Shown: in pieces, positions 1-8,041 of the stretch | Layout: the number at the start of each line of letters is the position of its first letter | Position numbering within the stretch: position 1 is the first letter of the stretch | Assembly (NCBI GenBank): GCA_003241485.1 | Contig: QFQD01000036.1 | Coordinates: 1-33,742 of the forward strand | Direction: 5' to 3' | DNA: 33,742 nucleotides | DNA from: Ancylobacter novellus | Lineage (GTDB): Bacteria > Pseudomonadota > Alphaproteobacteria > Rhizobiales > Xanthobacteraceae | Program-made: the position numbers and the translations under genes | Notes under the pieces: model-generated | What the model was told of the DNA's origin: nothing | The model's input: the letters and a program-made list of their open reading frames with translations, nothing else | Database searches by the model: none

Positions 1-139
1 AATGGTGATGCCGGGCGACAACATCTCGGTCGACGTGGCGCTGATCGTGCCGATCGCGATGGAAGAGAAGCTGCGCTTCGCTATCCGTGAAGGCGGCCGC
101 ACCGTCGGCGCCGGCGTCGTCGCCGCCATCATCGAGTGA
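1..139 (+). CDS. tuf: Elongation factor Tu, C-terminal end (partial)
   Basis: This is the last 45 or so codons of EF-Tu, the GTPase that delivers aminoacyl-tRNA to the ribosome in the cytoplasm. The frame read from base 2 gives MVMPGDNISVDVALIVPIAM, then FAIREGGRTVGAGVV and a TGA stop at 137-139. That is the characteristic end of EF-Tu domain 3. The rest of the gene lies left of the window. A tuf gene just before rpsJ is the usual junction of the str operon with the S10 operon in proteobacteria. A strong terminator follows within 17 bases. The family call is secure, but which tuf copy this is cannot be told. Confidence 0.96.
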   Translation, partial: MVMPGDNISVDVALIVPIAMEEKLRFAIREGGRTVGAGVVAAIIE

Positions 140-155
140 TCGATTAACAATCCCG

Positions 156-185
156 AGGGGCGCGGGATCGCCTGCGCCCCTTTTT
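156..185 (+). terminator. Rho-independent terminator after tuf
   Basis: A perfect 8-bp stem AGGGGCGC/GCGCCCCT (156-163 with 174-181) encloses a 10-base loop and runs into five T residues at 181-185. It sits 17 bases after the tuf stop. It should end, or partly attenuate, str-operon transcripts before rpsJ. Confidence 0.85.
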
Positions 186-191
186 CGTGGA

Positions 192-218
192 GCTCGTAAT
201 AGAGCCCTATTGACGAGC
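192..218 (+). promoter_or_regulatory. Leader hairpin upstream of rpsJ
   Basis: Bases 192-202 pair with 207-218 to form an 11-bp stem with one bulged G (212) and the 4-base loop AGCC. The hairpin sits between the tuf terminator and the rpsJ ribosome binding site (GGGAG, 224-228). I see no convincing -35/-10 pair in the 50 bases before rpsJ. The element may therefore act in RNA reading through from tuf, as an attenuator or a ribosomal-protein binding site. The pairing is directly visible; the role is inferred. Confidence 0.45.
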
Positions 219-238
219 CCTCTGGGAGCCTGAAGTCA

Positions 239-547
239 ATGAACGGCCAGAACATTCGGATTCGCCTTAAGGCGTTCGATCACCGCATACTCGACGCCTC
301 GACGCGCGAAATCGTTTCGACGGCGAAGCGCACGGGCGCCCAGGTTCGCGGGCCCATCCCGCTGCCGACGCGGATCGAGAAATTCACGGTCAACCGCTCG
401 CCCCACGTGGACAAGAAGTCCCGCGAGCAGTTCGAGATGCGGACGCATAAGCGTCTGCTGGACATAGTCGACCCGACCCCCCAGACCGTGGACGCGCTGA
501 TGAAGCTCGACCTCGCTGCGGGTGTCGACGTCGAGATCAAGCTCTGA
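239..547 (+). CDS. rpsJ: 30S ribosomal protein S10
   Basis: S10 (102 aa, the usual length) is a protein of the small-subunit head and also acts as NusE in transcription antitermination. The N-terminus MNGQNIRIRLKAFDHRILD, the central RGPIPLPTRIEKFTVNRSPH and the KSREQFEMRTHKRLLDI segment are hallmark S10 sequences. ATG 239 follows a GGGAG Shine-Dalgarno at 224-228. It is the first gene of the S10 operon and lies 99 bases after tuf. The stop is followed 22 bases later by rplC. No anomalies are visible. Confidence 0.98.
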   Translation: MNGQNIRIRLKAFDHRILDASTREIVSTAKRTGAQVRGPIPLPTRIEKFTVNRSPHVDKKSREQFEMRTHKRLLDIVDPTPQTVDALMKLDLAAGVDVEIKL

Positions 548-569
548 GAGAAGGCGAGGGGACACGGCC

Positions 570-1304
570 ATGCGGTCAGGCGTCATCGCCCAGAAGGTCG
601 GCATGACCCGCATCTTTAACGATGCAGGTGAACATGTTCCGGTCACTGTGCTGAAAGTCGATAATTGCCAGGTGGTTGCCCACCGTACGCTCGAGAAGAA
701 CGGCTACACGGCCGTCCAGCTCGGTGTCGGTCAGGCGAAGCCTCAGAACACCACGCGCGCCATGCGCGGCCATTTCGCTGTCGCGAAGGTCGAGCCCAAG
801 CGCAAGGTCGCGGAATTCCGCGTCGAGGAAGCCGAGCTGATCCCGGTCGGCGCCGAGCTGACCGTCGATCACTTCGTGGTCGGCCAGTTCGTCGACGTGA
901 CGGGCACCTCCATCGGCAAGGGCTTTGCCGGCGGTATGAAGCGCCACAACTTCGGCGGCCTGCGCGCCACCCACGGTGTGTCGGTGTCTCATCGTTCGAT
1001 CGGTTCTACCGGTGGTCGTCAGGACCCCGGCAAGACCTTCAAGAACAAGAAGATGCCTGGCCACATGGGCGCCGAGACGGTGACCACGCAGAACCTCAAG
1101 GTCGTTCTGACCGACGTGGAGCGTGGCCTCATCGCGGTCGAGGGTGCGGTTCCCGGCAACAAGGGCGGCTGGATCCTGGTCGCCGATGCCGTGAAGAAGA
1201 AGCTTCCGGCCGAGGCGCCGCAGCCGGGCAAGTTCCGGCTTCCGGGTGCCGAGGCTGTCGACGCGGCTCCGGTCGCCGAGACGGCTGTCGAGGAGAACGT
1301 GTGA
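570..1304 (+). CDS. rplC: 50S ribosomal protein L3
   Basis: L3 is an early-assembling 23S rRNA-binding protein of the large subunit. I start it at ATG 570 (MRSGVIAQKVGMTRIF), which follows AGGGGA. The longer frame from 522 overlaps rpsJ and adds 16 residues foreign to the family. The product is 244 aa. The core motif RATHGVSVSHRSIGSTGGRQ at residues 132-151 contains the Gln (about 151) that PrmB methylates in other bacteria. The last 30 or so residues form an Ala/Glu/Pro-rich tail beyond the E. coli length. The TGA overlaps the rplD ATG by one base, which implies translational coupling. Confidence 0.97.
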   Translation: MRSGVIAQKVGMTRIFNDAGEHVPVTVLKVDNCQVVAHRTLEKNGYTAVQLGVGQAKPQNTTRAMRGHFAVAKVEPKRKVAEFRVEEAELIPVGAELTVDHFVVGQFVDVTGTSIGKGFAGGMKRHNFGGLRATHGVSVSHRSIGSTGGRQDPGKTFKNKKMPGHMGAETVTTQNLKVVLTDVERGLIAVEGAVPGNKGGWILVADAVKKKLPAEAPQPGKFRLPGAEAVDAAPVAETAVEENV

Positions 1305-1924
1305 TGGAACTCGCGGTCAAAACCCTCGAAGGAGCCGAAGCCGGTTCCGTGACCCTGTCGGACGAGATCTTCGGTCTCGAGCCGCGCCAGGACATCCTGC
1401 ACCGCATGGTGGTGTGGCAGCTCGCCCGTCGCCAGGCCGGTACGCACCAGACCCTGTCGCGCGCGGACATCAACCGTACCAAGCGGAAGATGTACAAGCA
1501 GAAGGGCACCGGCGGCGCTCGCCACGGTGCGGCTTCCGCTCCGCAGTTCCGCGGCGGCGGTCGTGCGTTCGGCCCGGTCCAGCGCAGCCATGCCAGCGAC
1601 CTGCCCAAGAAGGTCCGCGCGCTTGCCCTCAAGCATGCGCTCTCGTCCAAGGCCAAGCTGCAGCAGATCGTCGTCCTGGACGACGCCACGCTCGCCGAGC
1701 CGAAGACGAAGCTCCTGCGCGAGCGTCTGGCGGGTCTCGGCCTGTCGAACGCGCTGATCATTTCGGGCGCGGAAGTCGATGCCAATTTCGGCCTCGCCTC
1801 GCGCAACATCGGTCATCTCGACGTGCTGCCCGTCCAGGGCATCAACGTCTATGACATCCTGCGCCGTCACACCCTGGTGCTGACGAAGGCGGCTGTCGAC
1901 GCTCTGGAGGCGCGCTTCAAATGA
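1304..1924 (+). CDS. rplD: 50S ribosomal protein L4
   Basis: L4 (206 aa) lines the peptide exit tunnel. In E. coli it is also the autogenous repressor of the S10 operon. The start MELAVKTLEGAEAGSV at ATG 1304 overlaps the rplC stop. The frame stays open upstream, but that part lies inside rplC. The long basic tunnel loop is evident (RKMYKQKGTGGARHG, then FRGGGRAFGP, about residues 60-93), followed by the C-terminal globular part ending in VLTKAAVDALEARFK. The stop overlaps the rplW ATG by four bases (ATGA). Whether it regulates this operon as in E. coli is unknown, because the leader here differs. Confidence 0.97.
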   Translation: MELAVKTLEGAEAGSVTLSDEIFGLEPRQDILHRMVVWQLARRQAGTHQTLSRADINRTKRKMYKQKGTGGARHGAASAPQFRGGGRAFGPVQRSHASDLPKKVRALALKHALSSKAKLQQIVVLDDATLAEPKTKLLRERLAGLGLSNALIISGAEVDANFGLASRNIGHLDVLPVQGINVYDILRRHTLVLTKAAVDALEARFK

Positions 1925-2217
1925 GTCTGGATCCGCGCCACTACGACGTGATCGTGTCTCCGGTCATCACCGAGAAGGCCACGGCTGCGTCCGAGTACAA
2001 CAAGGTCGTCTTCAAGGTTGCTCTGACGGCTACCAAGCCGCAGATCAAAGAGGCGGTCGAGAAGCTTTTCGACGTGAAGGTCGAGAGCGTCAACACGCTG
2101 GTCCGCAAGGGGAAGACGAAGTTCTTCAAGGGCCGCAAGGGCGTGCAGAACGACGTGAAGAAGGCGGTTGTGACCCTCGCCGAGGGACACTCCATCGACA
2201 TCACGACGGGTCTGTGA
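1921..2217 (+). CDS. rplW: 50S ribosomal protein L23
   Basis: L23 (98 aa, family-typical) sits at the exit-tunnel mouth and is the docking site for trigger factor and SRP. The sequence shows HYDVIVSPVITEKATAAS at the N-terminus and VRKGKTKFFKGRKG in the basic loop, both L23 signatures. ATG 1921 overlaps the end of rplD in an ATGA arrangement, so the two are probably translationally coupled. rplB follows after 23 bases. Confidence 0.97.
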   Translation: MSLDPRHYDVIVSPVITEKATAASEYNKVVFKVALTATKPQIKEAVEKLFDVKVESVNTLVRKGKTKFFKGRKGVQNDVKKAVVTLAEGHSIDITTGL

Positions 2218-2240
2218 GCCGGGACTAGGGGATCAGAGAC

Positions 2241-3074
<834 letters not shown>

Positions 3075-3091
3075 GCGAGGGGAACTGAATA

Positions 3092-3370
3092 ATGTCTCGA
3101 TCGGTCTGGAAAGGTCCGTTCGTCGACGGCTACCTCCTCAAGAAGGCGGAAGCCGCGCGCAGCTCGGGTCGTCACGACGTCGTCAAGATCTGGAGCCGTC
3201 GCTCCACGATCCTGCCGCAGTTCGTCGGGATTACCTTTGGCGTTTATAACGGCAACAAGCATGTTCCGGTCGCCGTGACCGAGGACATGGTCGGCCACAA
3301 GTTCGGCGAGTTCGCCCCGACCCGTACCTATTACGGGCACTCGGCGGACAAGAAAGCCAAGCGGAAGTAG
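3092..3370 (+). CDS. rpsS: 30S ribosomal protein S19
   Basis: S19 (92 aa) lies in the head of the small subunit and contacts S13 and the A-site finger. MSRSVWKGPFVDGYLLKKAE at the start and IWSRRSTILPQFVGITF, then GHKFGEFAPTRTYYGHSADK, are diagnostic. ATG 3092 follows GAGGGGAACTGAATA, giving a good Shine-Dalgarno. It is in the standard S10-operon order between rplB and rplV. Confidence 0.98.
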   Translation: MSRSVWKGPFVDGYLLKKAEAARSSGRHDVVKIWSRRSTILPQFVGITFGVYNGNKHVPVAVTEDMVGHKFGEFAPTRTYYGHSADKKAKRK

Positions 3371-3380
3371 AGGCAGGGTC

Positions 3381-3761
3381 ATGGGTAAGGCAGCTCGTCC
3401 GCGCACGCTCGCGGATACGGAAGCCAAGGCGGTTGCACGCAATCTCCGCGTCAGCCCCCAGAAGCTCAACCTCGTCGCGGGCCTCATCCGGGGCAAGAAG
3501 GTAGCAACGGCTCTGGCCGACCTTCAGTTCTCGCGTAAGCGGATCGCCGGCGACGTGAAGAAGTGCTTGGAATCGGCTATCGCCAATGCCGAAAACAACC
3601 ATGAGCTGGACGTCGACGATCTCATCGTCGCCGAGGCCCATGTCGGCAAGGGGCTGGTGATGAAGCGGTTTGCGGCACGCGCCCGCGGTCGCGCCAGCCG
3701 TATCGAGAAGCCGTTCTCGCATATCACGATCGTGGTGCGTGAAGTCGAGGAGAAGGCCTGA
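3381..3761 (+). CDS. rplV: 50S ribosomal protein L22
   Basis: L22 (126 aa) has a globular domain on the ribosome surface and a beta-hairpin in the exit tunnel, where macrolide-resistance changes occur in other species. Signatures include ARNLRVSPQKLNLVAGLIRG, ECLESAIANAENNHELDVDD-like text (here KCLESAIANAENNHELDVDD) and MKRFAARARGRASRIEKPFS. The N-terminus carries a short extension before the conserved core. The TGA shares its A with the rpsC ATG, so the two are tightly coupled. Confidence 0.97.
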   Translation: MGKAARPRTLADTEAKAVARNLRVSPQKLNLVAGLIRGKKVATALADLQFSRKRIAGDVKKCLESAIANAENNHELDVDDLIVAEAHVGKGLVMKRFAARARGRASRIEKPFSHITIVVREVEEKA

Positions 3762-4468
3762 TGGGTCAGAAGGTTAATCCCGTCGGGCTGCGGCTCGGCA
3801 TCAACCGCACCTGGGATTCGCGCTGGTTCGCCAGCAAGGGCGAATACGGGCAGCTGCTGCACGAGGACATCAAGATCCGTGAAGCGCTGCACAAGCTGCT
3901 GAAGCAGGCTGCGGTCAGCAAGATCGTGATCGAGCGCCCGCACAAGAAGTGCCGCGTTACCATCTACTCGGCGCGTCCGGGCGTGGTGATTGGCAAGAAG
4001 GGCGCGGACATCGACAAGCTGCGCAAGAAGGTCTCCGAGATGACCTCCTCGGAGGTCTTCATCAACATCGTTGAGATTCGGAAGCCTGAAATCGACGCGC
4101 GCCTGGTCGCCGAATCGATCGCGCAGCAGCTCGAGCGCCGTGTGGCATTCCGTCGCGCCATGAAGCGCGCCGTGCAGTCCGCGATGCGTCTGGGCGCCGA
4201 AGGCATCCGTATCAACTGCTCCGGCCGCCTCGGTGGCGCGGAAATCGCGCGCCTCGAATGGTATCGTGAAGGGCGCGTGCCGCTTCACACCTTGCGCGCG
4301 GACGTGGATTACGGTACGGCCACCGCCTTCACGACCTACGGCACCTGCGGTGTCAAGGTCTGGATCTTCAAGGGCGAGATCCTGGAGCACGACCCGATGG
4401 CGCAGGACAAGCGCCAGGCGGAGAGTGAGTCTTCGGGTGGTCGTCCCTCGCGCCGCGACGCGGCGTGA
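3761..4468 (+). CDS. rpsC: 30S ribosomal protein S3
   Basis: S3 (235 aa) lies at the mRNA entry channel and contributes to ribosomal helicase activity. The N-terminal MGQKVNPVGLRLGINRTWDS is the family signature. The type II KH domain is visible with its GxxG-containing loop in VVIGKKGADIDKLRKKV (about residues 76-92). The C-terminal domain includes EGIRINCSGRLGGAEIARLE and VKVWIFKGEILEHDP. A short Ser/Arg-rich tail (SESSGGRPSRRDAA) ends the protein. rplP follows after 30 bases. Confidence 0.98.
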   Translation: MGQKVNPVGLRLGINRTWDSRWFASKGEYGQLLHEDIKIREALHKLLKQAAVSKIVIERPHKKCRVTIYSARPGVVIGKKGADIDKLRKKVSEMTSSEVFINIVEIRKPEIDARLVAESIAQQLERRVAFRRAMKRAVQSAMRLGAEGIRINCSGRLGGAEIARLEWYREGRVPLHTLRADVDYGTATAFTTYGTCGVKVWIFKGEILEHDPMAQDKRQAESESSGGRPSRRDAA

Positions 4469-4498
4469 GATTCGTAAAGAAGGAATAAGAGGCGCGTC

Positions 4499-4912
4499 AT
4501 GCTGCAACCGAAGCGCACGAAGTTCCGCAAGCAGTTCAAGGGCCGTATTCACGGTGCTGCGAAAGGCGGAACTGACCTCAATTTCGGCCAGTTCGGGCTG
4601 AAGGCCCTTGAGCCGGAGCGAGTTACCGCTCGTCAGATCGAAGCCGCGCGTCGCGCACTGACCCGTCACATGAAGCGTGCGGGCCGTGTGTGGATCCGCG
4701 TCTTCCCGGACGTCCCGGTGTCTGCGAAGCCGACCGAAGTCCGCATGGGTAAGGGTAAGGGCGCCCCCGAATATTGGGCCGCCAAGATCAAGCCCGGTCG
4801 CATCATGTTCGAGATCGACGGTGTGACCCAGGATATCGCGCGTGAGGCGCTGCGGCTCGCTGCCGCCAAGCTGCCGATCAAGACGCGCTTCGTCGAACGC
4901 ATCGCTGAGTGA
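4499..4912 (+). CDS. rplP: 50S ribosomal protein L16
   Basis: L16 (137 aa) helps organise the aminoacyl-tRNA binding region of the 50S subunit. The start MLQPKRTKFRKQFKGRIHG and the internal RVWIRVFPDVPVSAKPTEVR and MGKGKGAPEYWAAKIKPGR blocks are definitive. In E. coli a single Arg near residue 81 (RMGKGKG block) is hydroxylated by YcfD/RoxA; the Arg is present here. The ATG is preceded by GGAATAAGAGGCGCGTC. rpmC begins 12 bases after the stop. Confidence 0.98.
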   Translation: MLQPKRTKFRKQFKGRIHGAAKGGTDLNFGQFGLKALEPERVTARQIEAARRALTRHMKRAGRVWIRVFPDVPVSAKPTEVRMGKGKGAPEYWAAKIKPGRIMFEIDGVTQDIAREALRLAAAKLPIKTRFVERIAE

Positions 4913-4923
4913 CGGAGGGACAG

Positions 4924-5133
4924 ATGACGAAGGCTTCCGACATTCGGACGAAGACCGCGGACGAGCTCCAGGACAACCTGCTGAACCTGAAGAAGGAGCA
5001 GTTCAACCTGCGCTTCCAGAAGGCCACGGGCCAGCTCGAGAACACGGCGCGGGTGCGTCAGGTTCGCCGCGACATCGCGCGGACCAAGACCATCCAGGCG
5101 CAGAAGGCCGCTTCTGCGGCCAAGGCTAAGTGA
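4924..5133 (+). CDS. rpmC: 50S ribosomal protein L29
   Basis: L29 (69 aa from this start) is a small helical protein next to L23 at the tunnel exit. I choose ATG 4924 (MTKASDIRTKTADELQDNLL) because GGAGGGA lies 4-10 bases upstream. The ATG at 4909 overlaps rplP and would add five atypical residues. The two-helix pattern with LKKEQFNLRFQKATGQLENT and the RVRQVRRDIARTKT segment is typical. The tail is Ala/Lys-rich. It lies between rplP and rpsQ, as in most bacteria. Confidence 0.95.
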   Translation: MTKASDIRTKTADELQDNLLNLKKEQFNLRFQKATGQLENTARVRQVRRDIARTKTIQAQKAASAAKAK

Positions 5134-5143
5134 GGAGACAGCG

Positions 5144-5392
5144 ATGCCGAAGCGTTTGCTGCAGGGCGTCGTGGTGAGCGACAAGCAGGACAAGACCGTC
5201 GTGGTCCGTGTCGAGCGTCGTTTCACCCATCCGCTGCTGAAGAAGACCGTCCGTCGTTCCAAGAAGTACCATGCTCACGATGAGAGCAATGTATGGAAGG
5301 AAGGCGACACTGTGTGGATCGAGGAGCACCGCCCCTTGTCCAAGCTCAAGAACTGGATCGTTGTCCAGGGCGAGAAGCGGGCTGAAGTCTGA
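5144..5392 (+). CDS. rpsQ: 30S ribosomal protein S17
   Basis: S17 (82 aa) is a primary 16S rRNA-binding protein of OB fold. The sequence MPKRLLQGVVVSDKQDKTVV, then VERRFTHPLLKKTVRRSKKY and the C-terminal IEEHRPLSKLKNWIVV, is typical. GAGGAGA precedes the ATG. It is the last gene of the segment corresponding to the E. coli S10 operon. A 73-base gap with two hairpins then separates it from rplN. Confidence 0.97.
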   Translation: MPKRLLQGVVVSDKQDKTVVVRVERRFTHPLLKKTVRRSKKYHAHDESNVWKEGDTVWIEEHRPLSKLKNWIVVQGEKRAEV

Positions 5393-5395
5393 GCT

Positions 5396-5447
5396 CCCGG
5401 TAACACGGGTTTATGGGTGCGCCGTTTAACGGCTGCGCGCAGTTTTT
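5396..5447 (+). promoter_or_regulatory. Hairpins at the S10/spc boundary
   Basis: The rpsQ-rplN gap contains two small inverted repeats: CCCG/CGGG (5396-5399 with 5406-5409) and GCCGT/ACGGC (5421-5425 with 5429-5433, loop TTA). Five T residues follow at 5443-5447. This is where the E. coli S10 operon ends and spc begins. The stems are short, so weak termination, pausing or RNA processing is more likely than a full stop. I found no clear promoter. Confidence 0.35.
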
Positions 5448-5465
5448 GCGAGAAATAGGTGCGTC

Positions 5466-5834
5466 ATGATCCAGATGCAGACCAATCTCGACGTCGCGGA
5501 CAATTCCGGCGCGCGTCGCGTCATGTGCATCAAGGTGCTTGGCGGTTCGAAGCGTAAGTACGCCCATGTCGGCGACATCATCGTGGTGTCGGTGAAAGAG
5601 GCTATTCCGCGCGGCCGCGTCAAGAAGGGCGATGTGATGAAGGCGGTCGTCGTTCGTACCGCCAAAGACATCCGTCGCGTCGACGGCTCGGTGATCCGCT
5701 TCGACCGCAATGCGGCCGTGCTGATCAACAACAACAAGGAGCCGGTCGGCACGCGTATCTTCGGACCGGTTCCGCGCGAGCTCCGCGCCAAGAACCACAT
5801 GAAGATCATTTCGCTGGCGCCGGAGGTGCTTTGA
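5466..5834 (+). CDS. rplN: 50S ribosomal protein L14
   Basis: L14 (122 aa, exact family length) is a beta-barrel protein at the subunit interface and a site of RsfS silencing-factor binding in other bacteria. MIQMQTNLDVADNSGARRVM is the canonical start, and the protein ends ELRAKNHMKIISLAPEVL. It opens the spc-like part of the cluster. The TGA overlaps the rplX ATG by one base. Confidence 0.98.
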   Translation: MIQMQTNLDVADNSGARRVMCIKVLGGSKRKYAHVGDIIVVSVKEAIPRGRVKKGDVMKAVVVRTAKDIRRVDGSVIRFDRNAAVLINNNKEPVGTRIFGPVPRELRAKNHMKIISLAPEVL

Positions 5835-6151
5835 TGGCCGCGAAGATTAAAAAAGGCGACAAGGTCGTCGTCCTCGCTGGCCGCGACAAGGGTCGCAGCG
5901 GCGAGGTGTTCGAGGTGCTTCCCAAGGAAGGTACCGCCCGCGTTCGCGGCGTGAACCTCGTGAAGCGCCACCAGCGGCAGAGCGCGAACCAGGAAGGCGG
6001 GATCATCTCCAAGGAGGCCCCGATCGACCTGTCGAACATCGCGATCGCCGATCCGAAGGACGGCAAGCCGACCCGCGTCGGTTTCCTGGTGCAGGCCGAC
6101 GGCACCAAGGTGCGTGTCGCCAAGCGCTCGGGGGAGAAGATCGATGGCTGA
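5834..6151 (+). CDS. rplX: 50S ribosomal protein L24
   Basis: L24 (105 aa) initiates 50S assembly on the 5' part of 23S rRNA. A KOW motif is visible at the N-terminus (KIKKGDKVVVLAGRDKGRSG), followed by the VRGVNLVKRHQRQSANQEGG block. ATG 5834 is preferred to the TTG immediately before it (5831), because the ATG overlaps the rplN stop in the coupled TGATG form. The last eight bases overlap the start of rplE. Confidence 0.97.
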   Translation: MAAKIKKGDKVVVLAGRDKGRSGEVFEVLPKEGTARVRGVNLVKRHQRQSANQEGGIISKEAPIDLSNIAIADPKDGKPTRVGFLVQADGTKVRVAKRSGEKIDG

Positions 6152-6701
6152 GACCAACTACACCCCGCGTCTGCGTTCTCACTATGAGGACGTGGTGCGT
6201 AAGGCGATGATCGAGCAGTTCGGCTACGCCAACCCCATGGAAGTGCCGACGATCGACAAGATCGTCATCAACATGGGCGTGGGCGAAGCCACCGCCGACA
6301 CCAAGAAGGTGCAGACCGCCGCTGGCGATCTGGCGCTCATCGCCGGCCAGAAGCCGGTCGTGACCCGCGCCCGCAAGGCCATCTCGAACTTCAAGCTGCG
6401 CGAAAACCAGCCGGTTGGCGCCAAGGTCACGCTCCGCAAGGTGCGTATGTACGAGTTCCTCGATCGGCTCGTGAACATCGCCCTGCCACGCGTTCGTGAC
6501 TTCCGCGGCCTGAACCCGAAGAGCTTTGACGGCCGTGGCAACTACGCCCTGGGCATCAAGGAACATATCGTGTTCCCCGAGATCAACTACGACAAGGTTG
6601 ATCAGATGTGGGGCATGGACATCATCGTCTGCACGACGGCGAAGACGGACGACGAGGCGCGCGCGCTTCTGAAGGCCTTCAACTTCCCGTTCCGTCAGTA
6701 A
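6144..6701 (+). CDS. rplE: 50S ribosomal protein L5
   Basis: L5 (185 aa) binds 5S rRNA in the central protuberance. I start it at ATG 6144 (MAETNYTPRLRSHYEDVV), which follows GGGGGAGAAG and lies inside the last codons of rplX. The ATG at 6114 would be buried deeper in rplX and adds ten non-homologous residues. Diagnostic blocks are IDKIVINMGVGEATADTKKV, VTRARKAISNFKLRENQPVG and GRGNYALGIKEHIVFPEI. rpsN begins 58 bases downstream. Confidence 0.97.
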   Translation: MAETNYTPRLRSHYEDVVRKAMIEQFGYANPMEVPTIDKIVINMGVGEATADTKKVQTAAGDLALIAGQKPVVTRARKAISNFKLRENQPVGAKVTLRKVRMYEFLDRLVNIALPRVRDFRGLNPKSFDGRGNYALGIKEHIVFPEINYDKVDQMWGMDIIVCTTAKTDDEARALLKAFNFPFRQ

Positions 6702-6718
6702 GCATCCCCTTCCGGCAG

Positions 6719-6734
6719 TGGGGCCACGGCCCCA
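6719..6734 (+). promoter_or_regulatory. Small hairpin between rplE and rpsN
   Basis: TGGGGC (6719-6724) and GCCCCA (6729-6734) form a 6-bp stem with the tetraloop CACG in the 58-base rplE-rpsN gap. No T-tract follows, so it is not a classic terminator. It may stabilise or mark a processing point in the polycistronic RNA. Confidence 0.3.
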
Positions 6735-6759
6735 AACGCGGAGACTAGGAGCAAGTCAT

Positions 6760-7065
6760 ATGGCGAAGAAGAGCGCGGTCGAGAAGAACGAACACCGCCG
6801 GAAGCTCGTAAAGAACTATTCCGGCAAGCGTTCGCGTCTCAAGGCCCTGGTTAGCAACAAGGAACTCCCGATTGAGGAGCGCTTCGCGGCGGTTCTCAAG
6901 CTTGCGGAGCTCCCGCGCAATTCGGCGAAGGTGCGCATCCGCAACCGGTGCGAAGTCACCGGTCGCCCGCGCGCCTACTATCGTAAGCTCAAGATGAGCC
7001 GCATCGCGCTCCGTGAGCTTGGTTCGTCGGGGCAGGTCCCCGGCCTCGTCAAGTCGAGCTGGTGA
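6760..7065 (+). CDS. rpsN: 30S ribosomal protein S14, zinc-independent form
   Basis: S14 (101 aa) lies in the 30S head. ATG 6760 (MAKKSAVEKNEHRRKLV) follows TAGGAGCAAGTCAT. The upstream in-frame start at 6718 lacks a ribosome binding site and family support. It is the long form without the CxxC zinc ribbon: the usual metal cysteines are absent, with only the single Cys in RIRNRCEVTGRPRAYYRKLK. The C-terminus ELGSSGQVPGLVKSSW is universal. Confidence 0.97.
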   Translation: MAKKSAVEKNEHRRKLVKNYSGKRSRLKALVSNKELPIEERFAAVLKLAELPRNSAKVRIRNRCEVTGRPRAYYRKLKMSRIALRELGSSGQVPGLVKSSW

Positions 7066-7076
7066 GGAGGCCGAGC

Positions 7077-7475
7077 ATGTCCACGACTGATCCGATCGGC
7101 GATCTCATCACCCGCATCCGCAACGCGCAGATGCGTCGCAAGGAAAAGATCTCCACGCCCGGCTCGCGTCTGCGCGCCAGCGTGCTGGAGGTTCTGGCCG
7201 CTGAGGGCTTCATTCGCGGTTATTCCGCGTCCGAGCCGGTCAATGGCCGCACCGAGTTCGAGATTGAGCTCAAGTACTATGACGGCGAGCCGGTGATCCG
7301 CGAGATTTCGCGCGTCTCCAAGCCTGGCCGCCGGGTGTACTCCTCGGTCAAGACCCTTCCCCGCGTCGCCAACGGTCTCGGCGTCGCTGTCGTCTCCACG
7401 CCGCAGGGCGTGATGGCGGACCACGAAGCCCGCGAGAAGAACGTGGGCGGCGAGGTCCTCTTCACGGTCTTCTGA
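7077..7475 (+). CDS. rpsH: 30S ribosomal protein S8
   Basis: S8 (132 aa) binds the central domain of 16S rRNA. In E. coli it represses spc-operon translation by binding the rplE region. ATG 7077 (MSTTDPIGDLITRIRNAQ) follows GAGGAGG. The start at 7062 would overlap rpsN and adds MRRPS. The C-terminal KTLPRVANGLGVAVVSTPQG and KNVGGEVLFTVF blocks contain the expected rRNA-binding residues. Confidence 0.97.
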   Translation: MSTTDPIGDLITRIRNAQMRRKEKISTPGSRLRASVLEVLAAEGFIRGYSASEPVNGRTEFEIELKYYDGEPVIREISRVSKPGRRVYSSVKTLPRVANGLGVAVVSTPQGVMADHEAREKNVGGEVLFTVF

Positions 7476-7495
7476 TCGGGAGGGAGAGAGAGCAC

Positions 7496-8029
7496 ATGTC
7501 CAAGATCGGTAAAGCCCCCATCACCATCCCGGCCGGCGTCACTGCCGCCATCGATGGCCAGACGGTCAAGGTCAAGGGCCCCAAGGGCGCCCTTGAAGTG
7601 AATGTCGTCGAGGAAATCGACGTGAAGATCGAGGACGGGGCTATCCTGTTCGCGCTTCGCGGCGAGACCAACCGCCACAAGGCGATGTGGGGTCTGTCCC
7701 GCACGCTGGTGTCGAACCTCGTCGAAGGCGTGACGAAGGGCTTCGAGAAGAAGCTGGAGATCAACGGCGTCGGCTATCGTGCCGCGGTGCAGGGCAAGGT
7801 CCTGAACCTCGCGCTCGGTTACAGCCACGACGTGGTTTATCCGATCCCGGAAGGGATCCAGATCGTGACGCCGAAGCCGACGGAGATCGTCGTGTCCGGC
7901 ATCGACCGCCAGAAGGTTGGCCAGGTCGCCGCCGAGATCCGTGAGTTCCGCGGCCCCGAGCCCTACAAGGGCAAGGGCGTCAAGTACGCTGGCGAGTTCA
8001 TCTTCCGCAAGGAAGGCAAGAAGAAGTAA
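7496..8029 (+). CDS. rplF: 50S ribosomal protein L6
   Basis: L6 (177 aa) sits at the base of the L7/L12 stalk near the factor-binding site. The sequence has the duplicated L6 fold. MSKIGKAPITIPAGVTAAID is the start, LEINGVGYRAAVQGKVLNLA marks the repeat boundary, and the end contains GPEPYKGKGVKYAGEFIFRK. GGAGGGAGAG lies upstream of the ATG. Order and length are normal. Confidence 0.98.
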   Translation: MSKIGKAPITIPAGVTAAIDGQTVKVKGPKGALEVNVVEEIDVKIEDGAILFALRGETNRHKAMWGLSRTLVSNLVEGVTKGFEKKLEINGVGYRAAVQGKVLNLALGYSHDVVYPIPEGIQIVTPKPTEIVVSGIDRQKVGQVAAEIREFRGPEPYKGKGVKYAGEFIFRKEGKKK

Positions 8030-8041
8030 CGGACCCGAACC

